A stretch of 64,000 nt of DNA from Nitrospirota bacterium (GCA_016180645.1 JACPAV010000020.1:54818-118817); one strand, 5' to 3'. Positions 1 through 9,610 are shown, numbered from the stretch's first letter. Made by a program: numbers and translations. The notes: generated by a model from the letters alone, not told the origin.

Positions 1-3000
1 CTGCTCACGGCCACGGGGTTCGATTTGTTCACCGTCGTCCCGTCCCCAAGCTGACCGAAGAGATTGTACCCCCAGCACTTCACCGTGCCGTCGGAAAGAA
101 GGGAACAGGTGTGAAGCCCGCCCCCCACGATGGCCACACCGCCCGACAGGCTGCTCACGGCCACGGGGGTCGACTTGTCGGCGGTCGTCCCGTCCCCGAG
201 TTGGCCAAAATTGTTGGCACCTCCGCCGCCCCAGCATTTCACCGTGCCGTCGGAAAGAAGCGAACAGGTGTGATTCTGGCCCCCGGACACGGCGACACCG
301 CCCGTGAGATTGCTCACGGCCACGGGGGTCGTCTTTTGCGCCCCCGTCCCGTCCCCAAGCTGACCGTAGAGATTGTATCCCCAGCATTTCATCGTGCCGT
401 CGGAAAGAAGGGAACAGGTGTGATTGCCGAGGTGGGCGGTGAGTCCTTCGCGCCACGGCCGGGCAGGGGCGCCGGAGGCAGTGCCTTCGTGGAGGCGCGG
501 AAGTTTCACGCCCATCGGGCTGGCGGGCATGGAGACGGTAACGCGAGTCGATTTGTCTACCGTCGTCCCGTCCCCAAGCTCACCGTAGAGATTGTTCCCC
601 CAGCATTTCACCGTCCCATCCGAGGCGAGGGCGCAGGTGTGGGAGTTCCCTCCCGCCACGGCAACCGCGCCCGAAAGGGCGGAAACGACGACCGGAGTCG
701 TCTTGTTCGCCGTCGTCCCGTCCCCAAGCTGACCATTGAGATTGTATCCCCAGCATTTCACCTTCCCATCCGAGGCGAGGGCGCAGGTGTGGTAGATCCC
801 TCCCGCCATGGCGACCGCGCCGGAAAGGGTGGAAACGGCCACCGGAGTCGTCTTGTCCGCCGTCGTCCCATCCCCAAGCCCGCCATACAAATTGCGGCCC
901 CAGCATTTCACCGTTCCATCCGAGGCGAGGGCGCAGGCGTGATAGTACCCTCCCGCCACGGCGACCGCGCCGGAAAGGGAGGTGACGGTCACGGGGGTCG
1001 ATTTATTGACCGTCGTCCCGTCCCCAAGCTGACCAGAGCCATTGTCACCCCAGCATTTCACCGTGCCGTCGGAAAGAAGGGAACAGGTGTGCCAGTTGCC
1101 CCCCGCGACGGCGACAGCCCCGCTCAGCGCGGACACGGCGATCGGGGTCGATTTGCCCACCGTCGTCCCGTCCCCTAGCCGACCGCTGCCATTGTACCCC
1201 CAGCATTTCACCGTGCCGTCGGATAGGAGGGAACAGGTGTGAATATTACCCCCCGCGACGGCGACAGCCCCGCTCAGCGTGGACACAGCGATGGGCGTCG
1301 TCTTATTCACCGTCGTCCCGTCCCCAAGCTGACCCTCGTTATTGTCCCCCCAGCACTTCACTTTGCCGTCGGAATGAAGGGAGCAGGTGTGATTGTAGCC
1401 CCCCGCAACGGCTACAGCCGCGCTCAGCGCGGACACAGCGACGGGGGTCGATTTATTGACCGTCGTCCCATCCCCAAGCTGACCACTGGAATTGTATCCC
1501 CAGCATTTCACCGCTCCACCGGAGGCGAGGACGCACGTGTGGTAGCCGAAGTGGGTCGTGACGACCTGCGCAATGCCGATGGTGGACCACGTGAGGGCGG
1601 ATTTTTCGACGGTGTTGGATTCGACGTTGAGGGCTTCATCGCGGGCGCGGACGCGGTAGTAGACTTTGGTTCCCTGCGTGAGCGAGCCGTCGTTGTACGT
1701 CGTCGCACCGGCCGAGGTTGTGAACGTCACGCTCCAGGTGGTGGTGCAGTAGTTGGGCGTGGTGGCGCGACAGATTTGGTACACGATCGCGCCGGAAGCG
1801 CTCACGGTGTCCGACGCCGCGCTCCATGCGAGATCAACGTTCGTTGCCGACGTTGCCGTGGCGGAGGTCAGCCCGCCGAACGTCGGCGGCGTGTTGTCGA
1901 ATGTGAACGCGTTCCCCGCGCCGGGCGTTTCGATGTTCGTCACGTTGTCGCTCGCCCGGGACTTGATCGTGTATGCGCTTCCACTGACCCACGTTGGAAG
2001 TGTGAAGGAAGAATTCCATGAGGTGGTCCCCGACGTGGCAAGCCACACAAGCCCCGCCTGCCATGCGGAAGTTCCATCCCAGTAGAAGCTGTCGGAATTC
2101 CTCTGAACGGAAAGCTGCACGGTGTTGATTCCGCTTCCGGCGCCATCCGCAGCCGTACCGGAAATGAGGGCCAGCGAACTTAGCTTCGCGTTGTTGGCGG
2201 GCGTTGTGATCGCGGACGACGGCGCCGCCGTATCCGGTTTGAAGCCGTCCGAGAACGCCCACGCGCCGAAATTGTTGACATTGTCCTTACCACGAACGCA
2301 GTGGTAGTAGGTCGTTCCATTCGTCAGCGCGAGTCCGGTGCGATTGATGTTCGTGGCCACCAGTTGCGTGGTGCCGGCCATGTCTCCGGTGCATGCGGTG
2401 GAACTGCTGATGTTCTGTTCATAGCCCGCCACTCCGCTACCGGCATCGCTGAATCCCGCCCAATTCGAGTCCGTTGCATTCGTAGCCGACTGAAAATCGA
2501 CATCCGCCCCCGTGCCGTCGTTCACCGTTCCCGCGGTGGGGCCCGCGGTATCCAATGTGATCGTATCGGAGACCGGCGAGCTGGGGTTTCCCGCGGCATC
2601 CGCGAACGTGGCATAGACCGTTTTGGTTCCATCGCCCGCCGCCAGGGTCCAAGCCTTCGAGGTGGAATAGGTTTCGAAGGACGAATAGGACGAATTGTCG
2701 TTCGAGAAGGACATGGACGTCGCTCCCGTAGCCGAGAGGGTGAGCGTGACGGAGGTGGTGCCGGCGTAGGCCGCACCGGCGTTGATCGAGTTCGTGCCGC
2801 CCGTGGGGGGGGTCTTGTCATTGGTTTTTGAGGTCACCGGGCTCTGATTCCCGGCCGCATCGCGGGCCACGATGTGGATCAGATCCGACGCATCCGACTG
2901 ATTGTCTCCAATACTGAAGGCGGTGAACGAGCCAGCGCCCGCGGCGGTGGACTGACCGATGAGCGCGGTGAGAAGGCCGTCCGAGAACACTTTGACGGTG

Positions 3001-4973
3001 CTGCCGCTTTCGACCGCGCCTGCGGAACCGGAAAGCTGGTCTGCCGTGCCCGGCAGATTCATGGTAACTGTGAGCTTCGTAGGGTCCGGCGCGGTGGGGG
3101 CTGTGGTGTCGGGAGGCGTACAAACAGCTCCCTCGTCCGTGAGGCCGTCGCAATCGTTGTCTTTTGAGTCGCAGATTTCTGTTGCGGGAGATCCGGCAAC
3201 GGCATCGCAGACCGTGCCGGCTCCGTCCGTTTTGCACACGTTCGTCCCCGCCCTCCCACATTCCCCGACACCCGCCGAGCACACCTGCCCTTTGTTCGTG
3301 AAGTCCTCGTCCGTTTTCGCGTCGCAGTCGTTGTCGGCGCCGTCGCAGGACTCGACGCCGGGCGACACCGTGGACGCGCAGGTAAGCGCTCCGGATACGC
3401 ATACTTGTTTGCCGGGCGCGCAGACGCCGGGTTGGGAGGAGGTACAGGAAGCGGAGGGGAGGTCTTCGTCTGTTTTGCCGTCGCAATCGTTGTCCTTGCC
3501 GTCGCAAACCTCGGCGGCGGGGACTGAGGGGAGAGCGGAGCAGCGGGTGCCCAAGCCATCGGGCTTGCAGATAACCGTTCCGCTGGCCTGGCAGGCACCC
3601 ACGCCAGCGGTGCAAGGTTGGCCGAGGGAGGCCCCCCCACCCACACCCTCCCCCGCCAAGGGGGAGGGGGCAATTATGAAGTCCTCGTCGATGAGCTGAT
3701 CGCAGTCGTTGTCTTTGCCGTCGCAGATTTCGGCGGAAGGGGCGCACGCGGGCAGGACGGTGAAAGTGACGGTCGCGGGCGTGGAATCTTTGTTGCCCAG
3801 CGCGTCGCTCGCGGCTACGTTCAATGTGTAGGACCCGTCCTTCGACAATCCGCCTGAGGCGGACAGGACGAATGGGGTGGAGCACGGTTTGGGCTCGAAC
3901 GATTCGGGGCCTGTGAGGGAGCAACGGAATGTGCATGACGCCTCGTTGCACGCGAACGCGAAGGTGTACGGGTCGTTCGACGTGCGACGTTCGACGTTCG
4001 ACGACACCACCGTCTCCGGTGGTGTGAGGTCCATTTCCTTGATCTCGATCTTGACCGCTGCCGGCGGCGTGACGCCCGCGGCCTTGAAGTCTTCCTTCAC
4101 CTTCGTTTCCAGCTTCGTCGCGAGCGACTGGAAGGCCGCTTGCGCCTGCTCCTGCGTCGGCTTGGCCTGGGACGTTGCATCGGAAGCAATCTGAACGGCC
4201 TGGTCGAGCGTGATCTTCTTGGCTCCCTCAAGGGCCGGCGTGGCCAGAACCGTGGCCACTTCCACCAAGGTGGAGACTCCATTCCCATCCAGATCGGGAA
4301 GATCCACGTCGTTGAGGGCGATGGAGGTCTCCTCGATTTGGATCTCGAAGGAGACCGAGCCTGAAGGCTCGGCTACGGAACCTGCGGAAGGTTGACCTGC
4401 GGAGCCTGAAGGCTCCGCTACGGGAGGAGGAACCTTCATCTTCACGGTCGTCCTGACCTCGACGAGCGGGACATCCTGGTGCCGGCCGGGACGGACCCGC
4501 GTGCGGAAGGTGTTCTCGCCATCACGGGCGGCTTTCTTGGGTAGAAAGAAAGTGACCTCAAACGCAAAGGCAAGCTCGCCCTCTTCTGCCTGGCGACGCG
4601 CCGCCCCCCTGACACCGCCCCTCACGCCTCCGCGGACACCGGATGCCTCCGCCGCCCGGATGCCTCCTTGAACATCACCGCGCACTCCGCCCCGGATGCC
4701 CCCGCGGATCCCCTCGGCCACCAACTCGTCGTTGACCAGGATGTCCGCCACCACCTCATCCTGCTCGGCCACACCGTTCAGGGCCGCAGCGACCTCGGTG
4801 GAAAGAGGCACGGAAACCGCCATCGGAACGGCGTCCTCAACAGCCGCATCAAGCGTGGCAGATTGCTCGGTTTTTCTCAGGCAAGACGATAGGATTGCTG
4901 ACACAACAAGGAAACAAATCCCCCGTGCGAACAGGCGGTCCCTTCGCTCTGGTCTTCCCGCCCTCCCGTGCAT
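1..4973 (-). CDS. RCC1-repeat surface lipoprotein, copy 1 (3' end beyond window)
   Basis: The minus frame is open from 4973 to the window edge (about 1657 codons), so the C-terminus is missing. The N-terminus has an Arg-rich start, a hydrophobic stretch (ICFLVVSAILSSC) and a lipobox-like Cys, suggesting an exported lipoprotein. An Ala/Gly/Arg-rich region with RGGVRGG repeats follows, then a domain shared with the copy at 58886-63352. Four MopE-like CDGxDNDCD motifs lie at about 3150-3730, then Ig-like and fibronectin-like domains, then at least ten RCC1 repeats (HTCSLLSDGTVKCWG; QLGDGTT) at 1-1560. RCC1 repeats form beta-propellers; a binding or adhesion role on the cell surface is inferred. 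In-frame palindromic insertions are visible at 3634-3672 and as a tandem GCCTGAAGGCTC pair at 4359-4421. The ATG at 4973 is preferred because a 1-nt indel relative to copy 2 lies upstream of it. Confidence 0.85.
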   Translation of the reverse strand, partial: MHGRAGRPERRDRLFARGICFLVVSAILSSCLRKTEQSATLDAAVEDAVPMAVSVPLSTEVAAALNGVAEQDEVVADILVNDELVAEGIRGGIRGGVRGDVQGGIRAAEASGVRGGVRGGVRGAARRQAEEGELAFAFEVTFFLPKKAARDGENTFRTRVRPGRHQDVPLVEVRTTVKMKVPPPVAEPSGSAGQPSAGSVAEPSGSVSFEIQIEETSIALNDVDLPDLDGNGVSTLVEVATVLATPALEGAKKITLDQAVQIASDATSQAKPTQEQAQAAFQSLATKLETKVKEDFKAAGVTPPAAVKIEIKEMDLTPPETVVSSNVERRTSNDPYTFAFACNEASCTFRCSLTGPESFEPKPCSTPFVLSASGGLSKDGSYTLNVAASDALGNKDSTPATVTFTVLPACAPSAEICDGKDNDCDQLIDEDFIIAPSPLAGEGVGGGASLGQPCTAGVGACQASGTVICKPDGLGTRCSALPSVPAAEVCDGKDNDCDGKTDEDLPSASCTSSQPGVCAPGKQVCVSGALTCASTVSPGVESCDGADNDCDAKTDEDFTNKGQVCSAGVGECGRAGTNVCKTDGAGTVCDAVAGSPATEICDSKDNDCDGLTDEGAVCTPPDTTAPTAPDPTKLTVTMNLPGTADQLSGSAGAVESGSTVKVFSDGLLTALIGQSTAAGAGSFTAFSIGDNQSDASDLIHIVARDAAGNQSPVTSKTNDKTPPTGGTNSINAGAAYAGTTSVTLTLSATGATSMSFSNDNSSYSSFETYSTSKAWTLAAGDGTKTVYATFADAAGNPSSPVSDTITLDTAGPTAGTVNDGTGADVDFQSATNATDSNWAGFSDAGSGVAGYEQNISSSTACTGDMAGTTQLVATNINRTGLALTNGTTYYHCVRGKDNVNNFGAWAFSDGFKPDTAAPSSAITTPANNAKLSSLALISGTAADGAGSGINTVQLSVQRNSDSFYWDGTSAWQAGLVWLATSGTTSWNSSFTLPTWVSGSAYTIKSRASDNVTNIETPGAGNAFTFDNTPPTFGGLTSATATSATNVDLAWSAASDTVSASGAIVYQICRATTPNYCTTTWSVTFTTSAGATTYNDGSLTQGTKVYYRVRARDEALNVESNTVEKSALTWSTIGIAQVVTTHFGYHTCVLASGGAVKCWGYNSSGQLGDGTTVNKSTPVAVSALSAAVAVAGGYNHTCSLHSDGKVKCWGDNNEGQLGDGTTVNKTTPIAVSTLSGAVAVAGGNIHTCSLLSDGTVKCWGYNGSGRLGDGTTVGKSTPIAVSALSGAVAVAGGNWHTCSLLSDGTVKCWGDNGSGQLGDGTTVNKSTPVTVTSLSGAVAVAGGYYHACALASDGTVKCWGRNLYGGLGDGTTADKTTPVAVSTLSGAVAMAGGIYHTCALASDGKVKCWGYNLNGQLGDGTTANKTTPVVVSALSGAVAVAGGNSHTCALASDGTVKCWGNNLYGELGDGTTVDKSTRVTVSMPASPMGVKLPRLHEGTASGAPARPWREGLTAHLGNHTCSLLSDGTMKCWGYNLYGQLGDGTGAQKTTPVAVSNLTGGVAVSGGQNHTCSLLSDGTVKCWGGGGANNFGQLGDGTTADKSTPVAVSSLSGGVAIVGGGLHTCSLLSDGTVKCWGYNLFGQLGDGTTVNKSNPVAVS

Positions 4974-5142
4974 TCCGTCTACTCTACGCCTGCCGGCCCA
5001 TAGGTCAAGCATGCCAGCCAGGACGGTGCGGTACTCGGCTCCAGAGCCGAGCCACGAAGGTGAGGCATACTTGGCCGAGTGCCCCGGGGGCCGATTCCAT
5101 GTGGGTTGGGGCCGAACAAACCGGTCATGCAGAATGGGGGCG
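4891..5142. repeat. 252-bp direct repeat, left copy
   Basis: This segment is almost identical to 63270-63522. It covers the first ~80 bases of the lipoprotein coding region, the promoter and about 170 upstream bases. Differences are a few substitutions near 4926-4950, one at 5117 and one missing base at about 5040. Similarity stops abruptly at 5142, where recombinase-specific sequence begins. Confidence 0.9.
4981..5008 (-). promoter_or_regulatory. Candidate sigma70-type promoter of lipoprotein copy 1
   Basis: Read on the minus strand, TTGACC (5003-5008) is separated by 16 nt from TAGAGT (4981-4986). The -10 ends only seven bases before the ATG at 4973, so a transcript from here would be nearly leaderless. 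The same arrangement occurs in front of copy 2. Confidence 0.4.
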
Positions 5143-6692
5143 CAACCGTGGCTCAAAGAAAGATCACCTATGGGAATGATATGGCGGATGGTGATGCGAC
5201 GTCCTTTGACGATCACGCGGTCCACCAGGAGGCGCAGGATGTTCACCTTTTGCTCGAAGCTCGGATTCTGAAGAGCCTTGACAACTTCCTCGCACAAGCC
5301 TTTCACGCCTTCGATCAAGTGTAGCTGTTTCCGTTCCTCTTGGCGACGCGCTTCGAGCTCGGCGAGACGGGTTCGCAGGTGCGTCTTCTGATGGGCGATC
5401 CGCTCTTTTCTTTCTTTGAGCCGGTCCATCTCGATCTGGCCGCTCTGGTACGCATCGAGCAGTCTCTCCTCCTCCTTCTCCAGCATCCGGAGCCGGATGT
5501 CGATGCGATTGTGTTCGCGCTCTTCGACCGTCTGGTGCATGGGGTCCGGGAGGCCCTGGGCCGCGTACTGAAGGATGAGATCCGGTCGGCTCAGGATCTT
5601 TTGGAGGGACTGCCACACGATCCGCTCGACGGGATCGGCCGGCACCCCGGGGGCCTTGCATCGATCGGGACGGTCCAGGGGATACCTCGCCGGGCAGAGG
5701 TAGAGATGCTGATCTCCGGTGCTGGGGTGGCCCACCAAGCGGCGCCCACACCCACCACAGATGAGCAGGCTCTTGAGGAGATAGGCGTGCTGGGTGTTGT
5801 GCCGCCGGGAGAACCGAGAATGCTTGTCGAGTCGCTCCTGCGCCTCCTGCCAGGTCTTCTCGTCCACGATCGCCGGACAGGGCACCGCGATCCACTCTTC
5901 CTTCGGGCGATGCGTTCGGCCCCGTTTGAGACCCGGCCGGATGTCCTTCCATCCCTGCCGGCCGATCGGATGCACTCGGTCCGAGAACGTCTCGCGGTTG
6001 GCATACCGCCGCCCCTTGTAGCACTCCTTCCGAAGCACGGTGGAAACATACCCCGACGACCAGTACCCCGGACCTTTGCGCATGGGCATGCGGCGTTCAT
6101 TGAGGCGCCGGGCGATCTCGCGGGTGTTCAAATCCTGTTCCACCAACCCCGTGTACATCAACCGCACGGCTTCGGCTTCCGCCTCATGGATCTTGATCGC
6201 CCCGCCGATGCCGTCGTCGCTTTTTCGGATAAAGGCGTACCCAAAGGGGGCCCGACCGCCCGTGATCCGACCCTGCTTGGCCGCCAAGATGAGGGTACGT
6301 TCATACTGTGCGAACACCCCTTGCATCTGGAGAAGCATCTGGTCCTCCGGCCGGTCCGAGTACCGATGGTTCAGGAAAACCACTTCAACTCCGGCCTTCT
6401 TGAACTCATCCAAGAGGACCATCTGGACCACGAAGTCGCGGGCCAACCGGTCCGGCTGATAGACGTAGAGGAGTTCCATCCTCCCCTCGTGGATGTCGTC
6501 GCGAAGCCGCTCCAAGGCCGGGCGGTGGAGCACCGTTCCGCTCTGGTTCACATCCACATACTCGCGTTCGGACTCCACCTCGTTGCCATCGGCCTTCGCC
6601 CGCTCCCGCAGGGCATCGACCTGACTCTCAATCGTGTGACTCTCGTCCTCCGGACGAGGCGAAATCCGGGCGTACAAGGCGCTAATCTTCAT
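5005..6692 (-). CDS. Large serine recombinase, no stop codon before the downstream lipoprotein
   Basis: Site-specific DNA recombinase of the large serine family, expected to integrate or excise the element. The start ATG at 6692 has the SD CAGGAGG. Resolvase catalytic domain: ARIS with candidate nucleophile Ser11, IESQ at 21-24 and DRLAR at 81-85. A recombinase domain (GRAPFGY) follows, then a zinc ribbon (ICGGCGRRL, with later Cys) at about residues 305-350, a coiled coil rich in Glu/Arg/Lys, and the usual C-terminal part ending IRHIIPIG near 5160. The frame then continues open through the repeat and is in phase with the lipoprotein ATG at 4973 (1719 nt apart). With the extra base present in the right repeat copy, the frame would stop at TGA 5005-5007; I use that as the presumed ancestral end. 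The missing base may be a mutation or an assembly error. Confidence 0.88.
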
Positions 6693-6900
6693 CGTATCCT
6701 CCTGAGGCTTTGAGCAGGGGTTCCGTCTCGACGCATCTTCCCGTCATCGACGGATCGTTCGTTTTCCTCCGGTTCATCCCAGGAGGGGAGCGCAAAATCC
6801 GATAGGCCCGCCTCAAATACGCCTCCGCCTCGCGGTGCCGGATCTCTTCCCATTCCATCTCCCACGCAGTCTCCTTCTTCCTTGACGCGATCCGAGGCAT
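6682..6900 (-). CDS. Small protein encoded upstream of the recombinase
   Basis: A 72-residue protein, highly charged with a predicted helix around WEEIRHREAEAYLRRAYRIL. SD GGAGG lies 8 nt before the ATG at 6900. Its TAG overlaps the recombinase start by 11 nt, so the two are probably translationally coupled. The position suggests a recombination accessory or a regulator, but no family was recognised. Confidence 0.55.
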   Translation of the reverse strand: MPRIASRKKETAWEMEWEEIRHREAEAYLRRAYRILRSPPGMNRRKTNDPSMTGRCVETEPLLKASGGYDED

Positions 6901-7347
6901 GGAACACTCCTCCCGCCCCCCCGAACCCTCACCTCTTCCTTTTCTTCTGTGAGTCGGTCAGGGGAAGGGGAAGATTCGGCGGGCGTTCGTTTCAGGCGCG
7001 GGGGGAGAAACTTCTTCTGATACAAAAGGGGGTAGATACAGCCCCGCGCTCCTTCACGAAGAGATCGCCTCCAACGGTAAGCGATGTGATGCCGACACTG
7101 GCACACATCCCAATAAGGCGCTTTACATTTGTTCGGCGGGAAAACCAACTTCTGAGGATGCTTGAAGATCTCGAACTCGATATAGGTTTTTATTGAGCTA
7201 AGATTGGGGGCGTAATCCGCACAAACTCGGAATTCGAGGGCCTCCCGGCCTGTAGGACCCGTTTGCAGCGTTTCCGCAGTTCTCAGGATGTCGACCCATT
7301 ACGCTCAGTGTGTCATGCGACCGATCTTGTACCAGTTCCCACCCACG
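6901..7347. other. Intergenic region between recombinase unit and membrane protease
   Basis: No convincing gene. A minus frame from about 7280 down to 6813 is open and reads plausibly protein-like (PPNKCKAPYWDVCQCRHH around 7100-7140), but its only start is a TTG without SD, so it may be a gene remnant. The stretch 7130-7215 is more AT-rich than its surroundings. Confidence 0.35.
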
Positions 7348-8361
7348 TCAGAATTTCAGCGTGAACTGGAATCGGAGGGGATTATTCAAGGGGTCAACCA
7401 GGAATAGGGTGGTGCCGACCGCGATGTTGTACCAGAAGTGTGCGGCCACGACAGGCGCAAGACGGTGTGAGCGCTTGTCGAAGAGGAGTCCCAGGTAGAG
7501 TCCCCCAAGAGTGCCGTTCAGAAAGCGATCCGTTTTTTCCGTGGACGTGCCTGAGGGGAGGGTGTGGGCGAATCCAAAGAGGGCGGAGGCGAGGAGTATG
7601 CCCGGCCAACGACCGGTACTGTCCTGAAGTTCTTCCTGAACCATACCTCGCCAGAAAGCCTCCTCGGCCGCAGCCGTCATGATGGACCCCGAGACAAGTT
7701 CGCTTCCGTAGAGGGCTGTGCCGGAAGATTTGGAGAACGTATGGTCGGCGCGTTCGATGGTCCTGATGTCGTCGTAACGAGAGGCGCGGCGCGTGAGCGC
7801 TTCGATCGTGGTGGCGGAGGAAGCGAGGATCCATCCGAAGTGGACCCAAGGGTCGCTGAGTGTGGTGGGTGAGAAGGGGGCAAGAAGGAGCCGCCCCTCG
7901 GAGGGCGGAGCGTTGGCCAGGCCGTTTGTGCGGGACTGTCTGAATGAATGCCGGGCGGCAAGATAGGTCGTGGCGATGCTGAGCTGGTAGGTTTTCTCGG
8001 CCAAGTGGTAGGCGATGTTTTGATCGGCATATGAATAGTCGGTGGCGGAGCGATCAAGGATGTAGCCTGTCGCGACGAGCGCTGCGGGAGCCGCGGAATA
8101 CGCTGCGGCTCGGGAGTAGTCGCCAAGGTATGCGTGCCCTGCGCCGGGAATCAAAGACAGGAGCATTGCACGAGACATGCTGCGATTCGCGGGGCCGTCG
8201 ACGTAGGCCGGGTCGACCGTCCTGGTCGCTTCCGGCACCGCTTCGGCATCCTGCCGGCGGGAAGGATCTGCCAGGGAGAGCCGGGGGCCGGGGGAGCAAA
8301 GGATACCGGTGATGAACGCGGTCGTTGTGACGATCAATCGACAGCGCTGTTGGGGGGCCAT
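7348..8361 (-). CDS. CPBP family intramembrane metalloprotease with N-terminal DUF5683-like segment
   Basis: 337 residues from the ATG at 8361. A signal-like N-terminus (LIVTTTAFITGIL) is followed by a segment resembling DUF5683 (LLSLIPGAGHAYLGDY) and several hydrophobic helices. CPBP motifs are present: AEEAFWRG (EExxxR), FGFAHTL (FxxxH) and HFWYN (HxxxN), the metal-binding and catalytic set of this CAAX-prenyl-protease-like family. The substrate is unknown; bacterial members handle prenylated or bacteriocin-related peptides. Repeat B1 is read in frame just after the signal region (PSRRQDAEAVPEATR). An upstream extension to 8514 is open but lacks an SD. Confidence 0.75.
   Translation of the reverse strand: MAPQQRCRLIVTTTAFITGILCSPGPRLSLADPSRRQDAEAVPEATRTVDPAYVDGPANRSMSRAMLLSLIPGAGHAYLGDYSRAAAYSAAPAALVATGYILDRSATDYSYADQNIAYHLAEKTYQLSIATTYLAARHSFRQSRTNGLANAPPSEGRLLLAPFSPTTLSDPWVHFGWILASSATTIEALTRRASRYDDIRTIERADHTFSKSSGTALYGSELVSGSIMTAAAEEAFWRGMVQEELQDSTGRWPGILLASALFGFAHTLPSGTSTEKTDRFLNGTLGGLYLGLLFDKRSHRLAPVVAAHFWYNIAVGTTLFLVDPLNNPLRFQFTLKF
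8206..8266. repeat. Repeat family B, copy 1
   Basis: The core CTTCCGGCACCGCTTCGGC plus flanks match 13310-13370 and 39724-39862. It lies in frame inside the CPBP protease gene. Confidence 0.7.
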
Positions 8362-8498
8362 AGGCTTTATGGAGAATTTATCACAGAAGATGGTCGCGGA
8401 GTTGAGCCGACAGGGAACGGAATGGATGGTAGCTGGGCCGGTGCCGGGGATTGGGTGAGCTACAATAGAGGCATGTTGGCGCATAGAAAAGGTGGCGC

Positions 8499-9380
8499 AT
8501 GATGAAGCAGGCATTGGTGAGCCCCTTTGGATTCGTGTGGCTGTGGCTACGGGTAGGCTTTATCCGGGCGGCGGCGATCCAGGTGTTTCTTCTGGTGTTG
8601 GCGGGGTTTGTTGCTGCGATGGGTCTATGGATGTTTACGGGGCAGTGGCTCTGGACGCGCCTTGGTATTCCGGCTGCGATTCAGGTGGGGATTGCGGCTT
8701 CTGGATGTGGTGCGATCGTTGTCGGATTCTATCCGAGGACGGCGAAGAGGGTTTGGCTTGTATTCTCCTCGGTAGTGGGCTCATGGGCGGTGCGCAGGGG
8801 TGAAGGGTTTGCAGTCGAACGTTCGGTGGTGTGCGTGGGGATGGTGATCGCCGCGCTGGCATTCTTGTCCTTCTACCGGATTGAGTGGGGCCGGAGTGGA
8901 GGGGCCAAGTGTGGGGTGGTCAATAGCGTAGCAAGACTCGCGGGAGAAGGAGATGAACGGGAAAGGTGCGGCCTGTCGGTTGAGGCGCTAGGAACCTGGG
9001 CTGATCAGCGAAGCCTCATGGGAATGGGGTGGCATGGAGCTGTGCGGTGTGTGTCGAGGCCTTGGATTGGTTCGAAAGTGGCGTGGGTGAGTGACCATTT
9101 TAGTGCAACGGATGGAGCGGCGAACTCTTGGAATTGGATGCGCCAGGCGGAGGAAAAGTATGGAACGGGTTGGTGTGGCCGGGTGTTTGGCGCGTGGGGG
9201 GCTGGAGCTGGAGCTTTGTTTGGTCTGTTCCTCATAGGGATTGGGTGGTGGGTTGCAGTCGTTCGGGTAAGGTTCAGGAGGCACCGGAAATCAGGCATGG
9301 GTCGGGCTGGCTACATGAATGTTGCATGCGTTTCGGGAATTGATACAGGTCCCGGAGGGATTTGTCGCTACCTGCGCTAG
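8499..9380 (+). CDS. Membrane protein of unknown function
   Basis: 293 residues. Hydrophobic segments are visible at about residues 13-50, 55-78, 110-128 and 235-260, with a ~100-residue probably extracytoplasmic part between the last two. SD AAGGTGG precedes the ATG pair at 8499/8502. The last ~15 codons run into the GAATTATCTCAGGT-type repeat cluster (the degenerate copy at 9337-9350 is coding), so the natural C-terminus may have been altered. No family was recognised. It is divergent from the protease gene, with about 137 bp between their starts. Confidence 0.55.
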   Translation: MMKQALVSPFGFVWLWLRVGFIRAAAIQVFLLVLAGFVAAMGLWMFTGQWLWTRLGIPAAIQVGIAASGCGAIVVGFYPRTAKRVWLVFSSVVGSWAVRRGEGFAVERSVVCVGMVIAALAFLSFYRIEWGRSGGAKCGVVNSVARLAGEGDERERCGLSVEALGTWADQRSLMGMGWHGAVRCVSRPWIGSKVAWVSDHFSATDGAANSWNWMRQAEEKYGTGWCGRVFGAWGAGAGALFGLFLIGIGWWVAVVRVRFRRHRKSGMGRAGYMNVACVSGIDTGPGGICRYLR

Positions 9381-9560
9381 TCCCCCGAATTATCTCAGGT
9401 CCCGGATGGAATTATCTCAGGTTAGCTCAGATTGGTTTTGTTACCCTGAGATAATTCCGGAATTATCTCAGGTGCCCGAGGGAATTATCTCAGGTTGGCT
9501 TTGTTGCGAAGTTTCGGGCGGTTAGTGAATTATCTCAGGGGGGATATTTATCTCATTTGA
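9337..9560. repeat. Iteron-like cluster of GAATTATCTCAGGT motifs
   Basis: Direct copies start at 9387, 9409, 9460, 9482 and 9527; an inverted copy spans 9444-9457; degenerate copies lie at 9337 and about 9547. Two pairs are 22 bp apart (9387/9409 and 9460/9482), about two helical turns. The inverted and direct copies at 9445-9472 form a perfect 28-bp palindrome centred on CCGG. Such arrays are typical of replication-initiator iterons or multi-site operators. The cluster precedes the whole plus-strand gene array. Confidence 0.8.
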
Positions 9561-9589
9561 TCGTATTTTTGCCCCGACATTAGGAACAG

Positions 9590-9610
9590 GGCGCCGCCTT
9601 TGGCGGCGCC
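9590..9610. terminator. GC-rich hairpin
   Basis: GGCGCCGCC-TTT-GGCGGCGCC is a perfect 9-bp stem with a 3-nt loop. No U-run follows, so a rho-independent terminator is only one possibility; it could also be a protein-binding or attenuation site. Confidence 0.4.

Noticed and set aside
1-1560. CRISPR-like periodic repeats of about 150 bp
   Set aside because: The period is the RCC1 protein repeat and the variation follows codon positions.
111-3951. Several long frames opposite or out of phase with lipoprotein copy 1
   Set aside because: They mirror the RCC1 or MopE repeats with repeated, compositionally biased peptides; the uninterrupted minus frame explains the region.
6813-7148. Minus-strand open frame of 111 codons beside the recombinase
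   Set aside because: The first part looks protein-like, but the only start is TTG without SD and the second half is low-complexity shadow of the next gene; kept only as a possible remnant.
9337-9560. CRISPR array
   Set aside because: Repeats are only 14 bp, one is inverted, and spacing is irregular (22, 45, 51 bp); no cas genes are present.
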